From NCBI RefSeq assembly GCF_040605455.1, contig NZ_JBEXCV010000027.1, positions 9,067 through 73,066 on the forward strand: a DNA stretch of 64,000 bases, given 5' to 3'. This DNA is from Embleya sp040605455 (GTDB lineage Bacteria; Actinomycetota; Actinomycetes; Streptomycetales; Streptomycetaceae). The position numbers were made by a program, and so were the translations under genes. The notes under the pieces were generated by a model. It was not told the DNA's origin and searched no databases. It saw only the letters and a program-made list of their open reading frames with translations. This document shows, in pieces, positions 35,372 to 44,446 of the stretch (position 1 is its first letter; each line of letters begins with the position of its first letter).

Positions 35372-36195
35372 CCGGGCCTGACGCCGCAGATCGACTGCGT
35401 GCGGAACTCACCGCCGAGGTCGAGCACCTGCCGCCGACGGTCGCACCGTACGCACGGATCGTGCGCGACGGCACCCGGGCCCGCCGCAGGCGCGCCACGC
35501 TGATCGGCGTGCCGGTCGCGGCCGTGATCGTGGCGTTGGCGCTGACGGTGGCATCCCTGTCCGGGTCGAGCACCCGGGCGAGCGGGCCCGCGGCCGCGGC
35601 GCCCGTGGCCACGCCCACCGTCGGCGCGCCCACCGACCGTGCGTCCACCACCGCGACATCCACCGAGGCGGCACCGAAGTCGCCCCCGATTGCCTCCGGC
35701 GAGCTCGCCGGCCACCGCTGGGAACTGGTGCACGCGCCCCCGCCCCGACCGACCGAGACATTCCGCGCCGATGCGGTGCGGCAGCCCCCGTGCGATGTGG
35801 TCGAGGCGCTACTCGACGGGCACCTCGCCAACCGCGGCGGTACGTGGTGCGCATCAAGCCCGGGCGATTCGTCGGCCTCATCCGGCGCGTCCTCCAGGAT
35901 GACCTCGATCGGCATTGGCGACACGGCGCTGTACAAGCCCGGCGTCGGGTCGCTCGGCACCATCACCTACGGAGTGGTGCCCCCGGAGGTGGTCAAGGTG
36001 GTTGCGACGTTCCACAACGGCGCGTCGCCGATCACCGTGACACCGACGAACAACGGCCCGAACGGCGCGTCCTTCTACGTGATCCCGTTCGCGAACGGCG
36101 CCGGTTTCGGCGAATCGGGCTCCCTGCAGTTCTACGACGCGCAGGGCAAACTGCTCGACGCCATGACGCGCGTACGTCTCGGCTCCGGCAAGTAG
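35368..36195 (+). CDS. single-pass membrane protein coupled to the ECF sigma factor (putative anti-sigma)
   Basis: 275 residues from ATG 35368. Cytoplasmic N-terminal segment of about 45 residues, Arg-rich stop (RARRRRA), one membrane helix (LIGVPVAAVIVALALTVAS), a Ser/Thr/Ala/Pro linker and an extracytoplasmic domain of about 160 residues with two Cys (PPCDVV and WCASS) that could form a disulfide. Topology and overlap with the sigma gene fit an anti-sigma factor, although no zinc-finger (HxxxCxxC) motif is visible. The outer domain family is not recognised. Confidence 0.75.
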   Translation: MTGPDAADRLRAELTAEVEHLPPTVAPYARIVRDGTRARRRRATLIGVPVAAVIVALALTVASLSGSSTRASGPAAAAPVATPTVGAPTDRASTTATSTEAAPKSPPIASGELAGHRWELVHAPPPRPTETFRADAVRQPPCDVVEALLDGHLANRGGTWCASSPGDSSASSGASSRMTSIGIGDTALYKPGVGSLGTITYGVVPPEVVKVVATFHNGASPITVTPTNNGPNGASFYVIPFANGAGFGESGSLQFYDAQGKLLDAMTRVRLGSGK

Positions 36196-36405
36196 CAAGG
36201 GGCACGACCGCGCGGGCCCACTCCACGTCCGCGACCCCAGGCCACGTCATCCCCCTCGACACCGGACGCGTCCCCATGGCGCCCCGGCGCTGTGTGCTGC
36301 CCGTTTCCGGCAGCCACACAGGTACCGACGACCCTCACGACCCTCACAAACCGGTCCCCGTCGGGCGATTCGTGTCGCCCCGCACCGGGCCGACGAAAGG
36401 ACATC

Positions 36406-37030
36406 GTGTACCGACCCACACGCCGCACCCGACGACGAGGGGTGGCCACCCGGATTCGGATCGGGGCCCTGGCCCTCGCGATAGGACTGGGGGCCGGTGG
36501 CAGCGCGTTCGCTGCCCAACCTCCGAGTCGGTGTACGCGACCCGCAGCATCGTGAACCTGTACGCGAAGTGGGGTCGTACCGAACCGACCGCCCAGACCG
36601 TGACCTACCGCAACGACGGCGCCGAGCCGGTCGCGCTCGACCTGCGCGTCGACGGCGACGCGGCGGCCGTGACCACGCTCGGAGCCGATCGGATCACCGT
36701 GCCGGCGCACGGCAGCGCGGACGTCGTGCTGTCCGCGAATCCGTCCGTCGCCGCCGGCCCACGCGGCGGCACGCTGCTCGCGACGAGCCCGGCCAGGCCG
36801 GCGATCCGGGTACCGGTGAGCGCGTACGCCGAGGGCGAGATGTACGAACTGACCCTGGACATGCGCTGCCGGCTCTGCCGACAGGTGCGGGCAAGTACGT
36901 CGCGGTGGTTCCGCCGATAGCCCCGGGAACCGGGGACGGTGCGGTCGCCCTGCGCACGACGGTCCGGGACGCGGACGGAAACGGCCTGACCCAAACCGTC
37001 ACGCGCGCCTACGCGTTCGCGCGCCCGTAG
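36406..37030 (+). pseudogene. secreted subtilase-like protein remnant, frameshifted
   Basis: Three frames in order. From GTG 36406, a signal peptide (basic start, then IRIGALALAIGLGAGGSAFAAQ). From about 36530, a beta-sandwich stretch (TVTYRNDGAEPVALDLRVDG, ITVPAHGSADVVLSANPSVAA, SAYAEGEMYELTL). From about 36880, KYVAVVPPIAPGTGDGAVALR to the stop. The middle resembles C-terminal parts of actinobacterial secreted S8 peptidases. The catalytic domain is missing. Confidence 0.55.
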
Positions 37031-37043
37031 CGGTATCCGCAGG

Positions 37044-37096
37044 CGACACCACAACGAGGGCCGCCCGGCCGACGGGCAGCCCTCGTTGTGGTGTCG
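37044..37096. terminator. 18-bp perfect-stem terminator
   Basis: CGACACCACAACGAGGGC (37044-37061) pairs perfectly with GCCCTCGTTGTGGTGTCG (37079-37096); the 17-nt loop contains a further GCCCG/CGGGC stem. It lies 14 bp after the stop of the broken secreted protein. Confidence 0.75.
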
Positions 37097-37372
37097 GCGC
37101 CCGATATCGGCCCGACCCGACGCCGCCCGGACACCGACACTCAACCATCGAGCTTCAAATGCCCTCAGGGCCACCGGTGCAGGTTTCGGGCGTACTCCGT
37201 CGGCCCCCGGCTCCTTCGGGACCGCGCTCGTCAGGCGGCCTTCCCGGACGCGGCGCGCCAGGCCTGTAGTCGGCCAATAACGTGGCACGTCGTCGGCCGC
37301 CTCGTACGAGTGCGGGCCGCGAGGATCCGACACGCCTCCGCGTGCGGGAAACCACCACTGTCGAGGAGTGCC

Positions 37373-38212
37373 GTGACCATCCCCCATGGCGACGCCCAAG
37401 CCCACCGAATAGTCGGTCATGCAGTGACCGCAGCCGACAAGCGCCTCGGCAACCGGCTTCAAGCCGCCTTCTGTATCGGGAGTCTCGCGCACGGCGGATT
37501 CACCGCAGGGGTCAGCGATATCGACGTGGCTCTGATCGTCTCCGACGTGTCGGCGGTCACCGCCGCCGACATCGAGGCCATCGATCAGGACACGCGCCTA
37601 CTCGAGGTCGAGGACAGTGCCGGCCAACGGCTGTCCTTCTTCTGGGACTCGTGGTCCAACCTCGCCGACAACCGCGAGGGTGGCCGGTTCCCCGCCGTCG
37701 ACCGGGCGGACTTCCTCGACTCGGGATTCCTGTACCGGGGCGAGGATCTGCGCAGTCGGTGCACGCGGCCGTCAAGCACGGACATGGCTCGGGACAGCGG
37801 CCGGTTCCTGCTCACGAAGTTCGGGACGGACGAGTACATCCGAACGCTCCGCACTCCCGACAGTCTGATTGCGCAGGGCCGCAGGGCCACGACCAAAGCG
37901 GTCCTGTTCCCGGTGCGAATGGTCTATACCATTGGAGCGTCCAAGGTGGACGGCAACGACCCGGCCGCCGGGTGGTTCGCACGCCACTACGACGCGCACG
38001 CGGAACTGGTCTCCGCGGCCACGCAGTGGCGCAACGACGAGGACGGCTTCCGCGAAAATCTGGGTGACCTGATGCGAACAGGGCTCATCGCGCTGTACAA
38101 GCTGGCCGCCGAACGCATCGAAGAGACGCTGACCGCCCCCTGTGACCGCGAACTCCAGCGCGACATCAGGCGCTTCCGCGTCGCGCTCGACGAAGCTTCG
38201 AGCGATGACTGA
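37373..38212 (+). CDS. nucleotidyltransferase-domain protein
   Basis: 279 residues from GTG 37373 (SD GAGGAG just upstream). Pol-beta-type nucleotidyltransferase signature GSLAHGGFTAGVSDIDVALIV near residue 38, giving the G-S...D-x-D metal site, followed by a helical C-terminal domain (LYKLAAERIEETLTAP). Relatives include aminoglycoside adenylyltransferases and minimal NTases; the substrate is unknown. It lies upstream of the TetR-regulated efflux operon, compatible with but not proving an antibiotic-modifying role. Confidence 0.8.
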   Translation: MTIPHGDAQAHRIVGHAVTAADKRLGNRLQAAFCIGSLAHGGFTAGVSDIDVALIVSDVSAVTAADIEAIDQDTRLLEVEDSAGQRLSFFWDSWSNLADNREGGRFPAVDRADFLDSGFLYRGEDLRSRCTRPSSTDMARDSGRFLLTKFGTDEYIRTLRTPDSLIAQGRRATTKAVLFPVRMVYTIGASKVDGNDPAAGWFARHYDAHAELVSAATQWRNDEDGFRENLGDLMRTGLIALYKLAAERIEETLTAPCDRELQRDIRRFRVALDEASSDD

Positions 38213-38237
38213 ATGCGCCCGAGAAAAAGTGAAACTG

Positions 38238-38253
38238 AGGTTCTATTGAACCT
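38238..38253. promoter_or_regulatory. TetR-type operator candidate
   Basis: AGGTTC-TATT-GAACCT, a perfect 16-bp palindrome 53 bp before the MFS start; another half-site GGTTC lies at 38256-38260. The AT-rich stretch after it (GACTTAATTTCTTC) may hold the -10. Likely target of the TetR protein encoded downstream. Confidence 0.6.
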
Positions 38254-38306
38254 GTGGTTCGTTTGTGACTTAATTTCTTCCGTCATCGACACGACGGGAG
38301 CACGGC

Positions 38307-39869
38307 ATGTCGAACTCCGCTCTTTCACCCCGCCGCTGGTGGGCCCTGGGCGCCCTTGTCCTGAGCGCGCTGATCATCGGGCTCGACGGCACGATCATCA
38401 ACGTGGCGCTGCCCACGCTCTCCGGCGAACTGGGGGCGGACAGTGCGCAGTTGCAGTGGATCGGGGGCGGCTACCTGCTCGCGTTGTCGGCCGCCATGTT
38501 GCCGATCGGACTGTTGGGTGACCGGTACGGGTTGAAGCGCATGCTGCTCGCCGGGATGGCGGTCTTCGGGCTTGCCTCGGCTGCCGGGATCTGGGCCGAT
38601 TCGGCGGGGCAGGTGATTGCCGTGCGGGCCGTGCTCGGCCTCGGGGCGGCGATGATCATGCCGCTGTCGTTGGCGATCCTGCCCAGGATCTTCGGGCCGG
38701 AGGAGGTGCCGAAGGCGGTGGCCACCTGGACCGCGGCCACCGCGCTGGGTATGCCGATCGGGCCGGTCGTCGGCGGCTGGCTGTTGAACCGCTTCTGGTG
38801 GGGCTCGATCTTCCTGTTCAACATCCCGGTCGTGGCCCTCGCCCTGGTGGTGAGCGTGGTGTTCCTGCCCGCCGACCCGAAGCGGATGCCGGTGGCGGCG
38901 GGCGAGAGGGCGCCGGTCGACGTGCTCGGTGTGGTGTCGAGTGCGCTGGGCATCACCGCGCTGGTCTACGGGACGATCCTGGTGCCGCAGGAGGGCTGGG
39001 GCAGCCCGCTGGTGCTCGGCGCGTTGCTCGGCGGGGCGGCATCGCTGGTCGGCTTCGTGGTGCGGCAGCGGCGTTTCGCGCATCCGCTGGTCGATCTCGG
39101 GCTGTTCGCCAACGCCCGGTTCCGGTGGGGCACGTTGATCGCGGTGTTCGTCAACTTCGCGGTCATGGGCATCCTGTTCGTGGTGCCGCAGTACCTGGAG
39201 GGTGTGCTCGGCAACGACGCGCTCGGCACCGGGATGCGGGTGTTGCCGCTGATCGGCGGGCTGCTGGTGTCCGCCACGCTGAGCGAGACGCTGGTGCCCA
39301 GGTTCGGTGCCCGCGTGGTGATCTCGGTCGGCCTGGCGCTGCTCGGCGCGGGTGCGCTGCTCGGTGCCGGCACCGACAGTGGCAACGGGTACGGGTTCAC
39401 CGCTACGTGGCTCGGTCTGGCCGGACTCGGCTTCGGGATGGCCGTGGTGCCCGCGACCAGCATGGTGATGGGGTCGCTGCCCACCGGCAACACCGGCTCG
39501 GGCGCGAGCCTGCTGGAGACCGTGCAGCAGGTCGGCGGTGTGCTCGGGGTGGCCGTCCTGGGCAGCGTGCTGGGTGCCGGTTACCTGGATCGACTCGCGG
39601 TGAGCGGGTTGTCGCAACCGGCGGCCGACGCGGCCCGGGACTCACTGTCCGGTGCGAACGCGGTGGCCGCGCAGGTGGACGACCCCGCGTTGCAGGCGTC
39701 CGCGCACGACGCGTTCATCCACGGTATGGACCTGGTCCTGGTGGTCTGCGGTGCGATCGCGCTGGTCGCCGCAGCCCTCGCGGCGGTCTATCTGCCCGGC
39801 GAGCCCCAGGACACGCCGGCACCCACGCTGCCGACCCCCGCTCCCCGCCCCGGAGAATTGCTTGCATGA
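38307..39869 (+). CDS. MFS drug-efflux transporter, DHA2 (EmrB/QacA) family
   Basis: 520 residues with about 14 hydrophobic helices. Motifs: LDGTIINVALPTLSGELG (helix 1, DHA2 motif D1), LLGDRYGLKRMLLAGM (loop 2-3, motif A) and ALGMPIGPVVGGWLL (motif C of antiporters). Proton-driven export of a toxic compound is inferred from the family. Forms an operon with the downstream TetR gene (ATGA overlap), so the pump and its repressor are induced together. Confidence 0.92.
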   Translation: MSNSALSPRRWWALGALVLSALIIGLDGTIINVALPTLSGELGADSAQLQWIGGGYLLALSAAMLPIGLLGDRYGLKRMLLAGMAVFGLASAAGIWADSAGQVIAVRAVLGLGAAMIMPLSLAILPRIFGPEEVPKAVATWTAATALGMPIGPVVGGWLLNRFWWGSIFLFNIPVVALALVVSVVFLPADPKRMPVAAGERAPVDVLGVVSSALGITALVYGTILVPQEGWGSPLVLGALLGGAASLVGFVVRQRRFAHPLVDLGLFANARFRWGTLIAVFVNFAVMGILFVVPQYLEGVLGNDALGTGMRVLPLIGGLLVSATLSETLVPRFGARVVISVGLALLGAGALLGAGTDSGNGYGFTATWLGLAGLGFGMAVVPATSMVMGSLPTGNTGSGASLLETVQQVGGVLGVAVLGSVLGAGYLDRLAVSGLSQPAADAARDSLSGANAVAAQVDDPALQASAHDAFIHGMDLVLVVCGAIALVAAALAAVYLPGEPQDTPAPTLPTPAPRPGELLA

Positions 39870-40564
39870 GCCCCAAGGAGACCTCGACCGAGCCCGCGTC
39901 CGAGCCCGCGTCCGAGCCCGTGTCCGACACCGCGGCTGTGCCCGCGCCCGCGTCCGCACCACGGCCTGCGCCCGCAGCCCCGGCCCCCGGGCTGCGGGAG
40001 CGCAAGAAGCTCAAGACCCGGCAGAGCATCCGCCGTGAGGCCTACCGCCTGTTCGCCGAGCACGGCTACGACGCGACCACCGTCGACGAGATCGCCGCCG
40101 CCGCGGACGTCTCCCGCAGCACGTTCTTCCGCTACTTCCCGACCAAGGAGGACGTGGTCCTCACCGACGAGTACGACTCGGTGTTCGGCGAGGTGCTGGC
40201 GGCGAGGCCGGCGGACGAACCGATCGTGGCCGCCATCCGGCACGCGATGACCGAGTCACTGGCCCACGTCTTCACCGCCGACCGGGACGAACTCCTCTAC
40301 CGGAACCGGATGATCTTCACCATCCCGGCACTCCGTGCCCGAGCGATGGACGAGTTGCTGCGCACCCAGGACGGGATCACCGCACTGCTGGCCGAGCGCA
40401 CCGGCCGCGACCCGGAGGACCTGGAACTCAAGTGCGCCTCGGCCGCGATCATCGGCGTCTCGGCCGCGGTGATGCGGTACTGGGTGGACCACGAGGGCAT
40501 CGAGGACCTGGTCGGGCTGTACGACCGCCAGTTGCACATCCTCACCAGCGGCCTCCGGGTCTGA
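39866..40564 (+). CDS. TetR-family transcriptional regulator
   Basis: 232 residues from ATG 39866, overlapping the MFS stop. The N-terminal 45 residues are low-complexity Pro/Ala/Glu. Then comes the TetR helix-turn-helix: RQSIRREAYRLFAEHGYDATT, VDEIAAAADVSRSTFFRYFPTKED. The C-terminal ligand domain (residues 100-232) has Leu/Ala helices. Probably represses its own operon through the palindrome at 38238-38253, with the pump substrate as inducer. Confidence 0.92.
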   Translation: MSPKETSTEPASEPASEPVSDTAAVPAPASAPRPAPAAPAPGLRERKKLKTRQSIRREAYRLFAEHGYDATTVDEIAAAADVSRSTFFRYFPTKEDVVLTDEYDSVFGEVLAARPADEPIVAAIRHAMTESLAHVFTADRDELLYRNRMIFTIPALRARAMDELLRTQDGITALLAERTGRDPEDLELKCASAAIIGVSAAVMRYWVDHEGIEDLVGLYDRQLHILTSGLRV

Positions 40565-40576
40565 TCACCCACGAGG

Positions 40577-40599
40577 GCGCGCCCGACAGCGGGCGGCGC
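40577..40599. terminator. bidirectional hairpin between convergent genes
   Basis: GCGC-GCCCG-ACAG-CGGGC-GGCGC lies between the TetR stop (40564) and the minus-strand FAD gene stop (40603). Confidence 0.5.
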
Positions 40600-40602
40600 A
40601 CG

Positions 40603-41790
40603 TCAGAGCCGCGCCGGCACCGGATAGTCGACCAGGGTGATCGAAGTCGCCGCCTTGGTCGTCATCTTGTTCAGGAAGCGCAGGAACGGACCGGCCGTCA
40701 GGATCCGGTAGATCCGGGTGCGCCGCTTGATCCGGCCCGCGGTCATCGGCGCGAAGAACCCGCCGACTCCGCCCGCCACCTGCCGGCATGCCTTGGTGAA
40801 CTTCCCGACCGCCCGCTCGTACGCGGCGAACGCGGTGCGGTGGTCGCCGTCGGCCGCGGCGAGTTCGCCGGCAAGGACGTACGCGCAGACGATCGCGAGG
40901 CCGGTGCCCATTCCGCCGCAGGTGGCGCCGTAACCGGCGTCGCCGAGCAGGGCCACCCGGCCCTTGGTCCAGGAGTCCATGACGACCATGCCGATCGAGT
41001 CCGCGTAGAACGTGTCGGCGCCGGCCAGGTCCGCCATCAACTCCTCGGTCCGCCAGCCCAGGTCGGCGTAGGTCGCGGCCACCGCCCGCTTCTGTGCCTC
41101 GACGTCGCGCCGGTCCGCGCCCGCTCCGGCGTCGGCGTAGACGCACATCACGTTGGCCCGGCCCGCCCGGGTCGGGAACACCGCCAGCCCTCGACCCGGC
41201 TCGCTGTAGAGCATGCTGTCGGGTCCGACCCCCAGGCGCTCCGGTGCCTCGAACAGGGCCACCCGGTAGCCGGATTCGCGCACGAACCGTGATTCCTCGC
41301 CGAAGACCAATCCGCGCACGTTCGAGTGCAGCCCGTCGGCGCCGACCACCAGGTCGAACGAGCGCGGCGCGGCACGCTCGAAGGTGACATCCACTCCGGC
41401 GGCGGTCTCGGTCAGCGAGGCGATCGAGTCGTCGAAGACGTACTCGACGTCGTCCTTGGTCAGGTCGAACAGGATCCGGGCCAGGTCACCGCGCTGGATC
41501 TCCACCTCGCCGCCCGCGAACGACGCGGGCAGGGCGACCAGATCGTCACCGGCCGCGTCGACCACACGCAGCCGGCCGGCATCGGTGCGGTGCCGGGCGA
41601 TCTCGTCCAGGATGCCCATCCGGCGCAGCACCGTCATGTGCACCTCGCCGCGGAAGTCGACCGCCTGACCACCCGGCCGCAGCTCCGGGGCGCGCTCGAC
41701 CACGGTGACCTCGTACCCGTACCGGTGCAGCCAGTAGGCCAGCGCCGGACCCGCGATGCTCGCGCCCGAGATCAGTACGTTCTTGCCCAT
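40603..41790 (-). CDS. FAD-dependent monooxygenase (PHBH/TetX-type)
   Basis: 395 residues from ATG 41790; the longer frame runs into the next gene and is rejected. Group A flavin monooxygenase: VLISGASIAGPALAYWLHRYG (FAD GxGxxG variant), VERAPELRPGGQAVDFRG, LVVGADGLHSNVR (DG motif) near residue 150 and GRVALLGDAGYGATCGGMGT near 278. Hydroxylates an aromatic or polyketide substrate using NAD(P)H and O2; in this efflux-gene setting a drug-inactivating role such as TetX's is a reasonable guess, but the sequence does not show the substrate. Confidence 0.9.
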   Translation of the reverse strand: MGKNVLISGASIAGPALAYWLHRYGYEVTVVERAPELRPGGQAVDFRGEVHMTVLRRMGILDEIARHRTDAGRLRVVDAAGDDLVALPASFAGGEVEIQRGDLARILFDLTKDDVEYVFDDSIASLTETAAGVDVTFERAAPRSFDLVVGADGLHSNVRGLVFGEESRFVRESGYRVALFEAPERLGVGPDSMLYSEPGRGLAVFPTRAGRANVMCVYADAGAGADRRDVEAQKRAVAATYADLGWRTEELMADLAGADTFYADSIGMVVMDSWTKGRVALLGDAGYGATCGGMGTGLAIVCAYVLAGELAAADGDHRTAFAAYERAVGKFTKACRQVAGGVGGFFAPMTAGRIKRRTRIYRILTAGPFLRFLNKMTTKAATSITLVDYPVPARL

Positions 41791-41945
41791 GGTGTTCTCC
41801 CCGCGTCCTCGGCCTGGCTCGCCCCTGCCGACGACACCGATCCTGGCCGGCCGCGCTGACCGGGCACGCACGGTCGACTGACCGGCACGGCCGGCGGCCC
41901 GCCGCCCTTCATCGAACGAGCACCGGATCGGCGAGCGGCTCCGGC

Positions 41946-43589
41946 TCAGGCTCGGGTCGAGTCGGCCAAGGGGGCGGACGCCGGCGCCGGTGCCGGGATC
42001 CGCGTGGCGGGTGCGTCGGCGGGTGTCTTCGGTCGGCGTACGCCGATCATGAGCACGGCGACCCCGGCGGCGACGAACATCCCCAGGCCCGCGATGGTCA
42101 TGCACAGGTGCAGCGCGTCGGCGAAGCTGTCGCCGACGGCGGACAGGGCCTTGCCGGTGGCCTCGGGGGCCAGACCCAGATGGCCGGCCGCCGAGAGGCC
42201 CTCGTCCGAGACAGCCGAGGTGACGTGCTTGCGGTCGGCGGGGGCCAGGCCGGAGGCGGCCAGGTTGTCCGGCAGGGCTGCGACGATGCGGTTGGTCAGC
42301 ACCGCGCCCAGTACGGCCGGGCCGAGCGCGCCGCCGAGTTGGCGCAGGGTGTTGTTGCCGGCGCCGGCCATGCCGGCCAGGTGGTGCGGCACGCTGCTCA
42401 CCGCGACCGAGGTGATCGGCGTCATCACGAACGCGAAGCCCACGCCGATCACCACGAGCGGGCCGACCAGCGCGGCGAATCCGGTGTCCGGCTCCAGGGA
42501 GTTCAGGGTCAGCATGCCGATCCCGGTGACCACGAGGCCGACGGTGAGCAGCGCGCCCGAGGGGATCCGGCCCATCAGTCGGCCGACGATCGGGCCGATC
42601 ACGACGGTGAGCCCGTTGATGAGCAGGAAGCGGTACGCGATGTCGAGCGCGCTCAGGTGCTGGACGTTGCCGAAGAACAGGCTGAGCGAGAAGACGATCC
42701 CGACCAGGCCGAACATGGTGATCACGGTGACCACGCCGGCGCCGGTGAACGAGCGGGACGAGAACAGCTTGAGCGACAACATCGGGGTCGCCGAGCGATG
42801 CTCGATCACGATGAACGCGGCCAGTCCGAGGATCGCGAGCGCGAAGGCGACCAGGACCGGGCCGTCGGTCCAGCCGGTGGTGCCGCCCTCGATCACGCCG
42901 TAGATCAAGCCGGTGATCGCGATGATCGCGGCGATCTGGCCCGGCACGTCGATCGCCCGCCCGTGCGGCGAATGCGAGTCCTCCAGGAGTACCGCCGCGA
43001 CCGCGGCACCGACCAGGCAGACCACCACGATCGGCGCGAAGATCCAGCGCCAGGAAGCATGTTCGAGGATCGCCCCGCTCAGCAGCGGGCCCAGCGACAT
43101 GCCCAGACCCAGCGCGGCGGCCCATGCGGAGATGGCCTTGGCGCGGGCCCGGAAGTCCGGGTAGGCGTGGCTGATCAGCGCCAGGCTGGAGGTGAGCAGC
43201 GCGGCGCCGCCCGCGCCGGAGAGGGCCTGGCCCACCCAGACCTGGGCGACGCTGTGCGCGGTGAGGTTGGTGGCCGAGCCGGCCGCGAGCAGGACGAGGC
43301 CGGCCAGGAACGCCTTCTTGCGCCCGTACAGGTCACCGATCAGGCCGAAGGTCAGAATCAGCGCCGCCATCGGCAGGATGAAGATGTCGCTGATCCACTG
43401 GAGGTCGCTCGTGGACGCGTCCAAGCCGCGCTGGATGGTCGGCAGGGACACCGCCACTCCGCCGATCGGCACGTACGAGGCGAATACGCCGAGACATGCG
43501 AGTACGACGGTGAGCGTGGGGCGGGCCACGGTGGATGTCGGCGGCGAGCTCGCGGCGGACGAAGCAGCGGACCGGGGGGTCGTGGGCAT
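41946..43589 (-). CDS. MFS drug-efflux transporter, DHA2 (EmrB/QacA) family
   Basis: 547 residues from ATG 43589 (the TTG at 43607 is less likely). About 14 helices: GVFASYVPIGGVAVSLPTIQ (helix 1), GLIGDLYGRKKAFLAGLVL (motif A), AALGLGMSLGPLLSGAIL (motif C) and LSLFFGNVQHLSALDIAYRF. The tail is Ala/Pro-rich. Divergent from the MarR gene with repeat operators in between, so expression is probably MarR-controlled. Second DHA2 pump in 6 kb; not closely similar to the one at 38307. Confidence 0.92.
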   Translation of the reverse strand: MPTTPRSAASSAASSPPTSTVARPTLTVVLACLGVFASYVPIGGVAVSLPTIQRGLDASTSDLQWISDIFILPMAALILTFGLIGDLYGRKKAFLAGLVLLAAGSATNLTAHSVAQVWVGQALSGAGGAALLTSSLALISHAYPDFRARAKAISAWAAALGLGMSLGPLLSGAILEHASWRWIFAPIVVVCLVGAAVAAVLLEDSHSPHGRAIDVPGQIAAIIAITGLIYGVIEGGTTGWTDGPVLVAFALAILGLAAFIVIEHRSATPMLSLKLFSSRSFTGAGVVTVITMFGLVGIVFSLSLFFGNVQHLSALDIAYRFLLINGLTVVIGPIVGRLMGRIPSGALLTVGLVVTGIGMLTLNSLEPDTGFAALVGPLVVIGVGFAFVMTPITSVAVSSVPHHLAGMAGAGNNTLRQLGGALGPAVLGAVLTNRIVAALPDNLAASGLAPADRKHVTSAVSDEGLSAAGHLGLAPEATGKALSAVGDSFADALHLCMTIAGLGMFVAAGVAVLMIGVRRPKTPADAPATRIPAPAPASAPLADSTRA

Positions 43590-43605
43590 GATGCGACAGC
43601 CTTCC

Positions 43606-43637
43606 AAGTTATCCGAAGGCTGTTAAGTTATCAGAAG
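43606..43637. promoter_or_regulatory. MarR operator candidate, two direct repeats
   Basis: AAGTTATCCGAAG (43606-43618) and AAGTTATCAGAAG (43625-43637), 12 of 13 identical, 19 bp apart, immediately upstream of the MFS start in the MFS/marR divergent region. AT-rich against a GC-rich background. Confidence 0.6.
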
Positions 43638-43785
43638 ACTTAGAACATGTTCGAGAGCTGGCGTATTGCTCGTTGCCTGCCGAGGTGTCGGATGCCGGGC
43701 CGCCGATCGACGTGCCCTACGGTGACGACGGGGTGCGGCGCCCACGCGGCGCAGACCCCGGTCATTCGGAGAAGGGAAACGCGCG

Positions 43786-44277
43786 ATGCCCGCCCACCAC
43801 GAAGTCGTCGAGCCCGCGTGGAGCGAGCAACTGCCACATCTGCTGTGGCGTGCGCAACAGTCCATGCAGCGGCTGCTCAACGAAAGGCTCGAAGGCATCG
43901 GCGTCTCGATCAATCAGCTGGGCCTGGCCGGCCGGCTCGACGAGAACGGCGCGATGTCCGCCGCCGATCTCGCCCGCGCCCACCACATCACCCCGCAGAG
44001 CGTGACCACCGCGATGGCGGCGCTGGAGCGGGCGGGCTGGATCGTCCGCCGGCCGCATCCGGTGCACAAGCGAGTGGTCCTGCTCGAACTGACCGCGCTG
44101 GGCAACGCGGGCGTCGCCGAGGGACGACGGGTGGTCAAGGAGACCGACAGCCTGATCAGCCGGGCGATCGGCACCGAGCAGGCCGAAGTGTTCGCGGCGC
44201 ACCTGCGGATGATCACCGCGGTGGTCGACGGCCCGGACACGCCGGCGGGCCGGATGTGGCCGGAGCCGCCGCGGTAG
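43786..44277 (+). CDS. MarR-family transcriptional regulator
   Basis: 163 residues from ATG 43786. Winged helix-turn-helix: INQLGLAGRLDENGAMSAAD, LARAHHITPQSVTTAMAALERAGWIVRRPHPVHKRVVLLELT (recognition helix then wing), flanked by dimerisation helices. Dimeric repressors of this type usually lose DNA binding on phenolic or drug ligands. Divergent from the MFS gene; the direct repeats at 43606-43637 are its likely target. Confidence 0.92.
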   Translation: MPAHHEVVEPAWSEQLPHLLWRAQQSMQRLLNERLEGIGVSINQLGLAGRLDENGAMSAADLARAHHITPQSVTTAMAALERAGWIVRRPHPVHKRVVLLELTALGNAGVAEGRRVVKETDSLISRAIGTEQAEVFAAHLRMITAVVDGPDTPAGRMWPEPPR

Positions 44278-44446
44278 GGCGGGCGGGGGGTCGCCGATTT
44301 CCGCCGTATGCGGAAACCGCGCCAAGGCCCGCCGCTACGTGGCCGAACACACCCCGTCATTCCGAGGCGAAGCCTTCGCCGCAGAGCCCTCGGGTCGGTA
44401 GCGCGCCGGCCCCGTTTCCGCCGGCGTCGGGGCGTGGTGGGATGGG

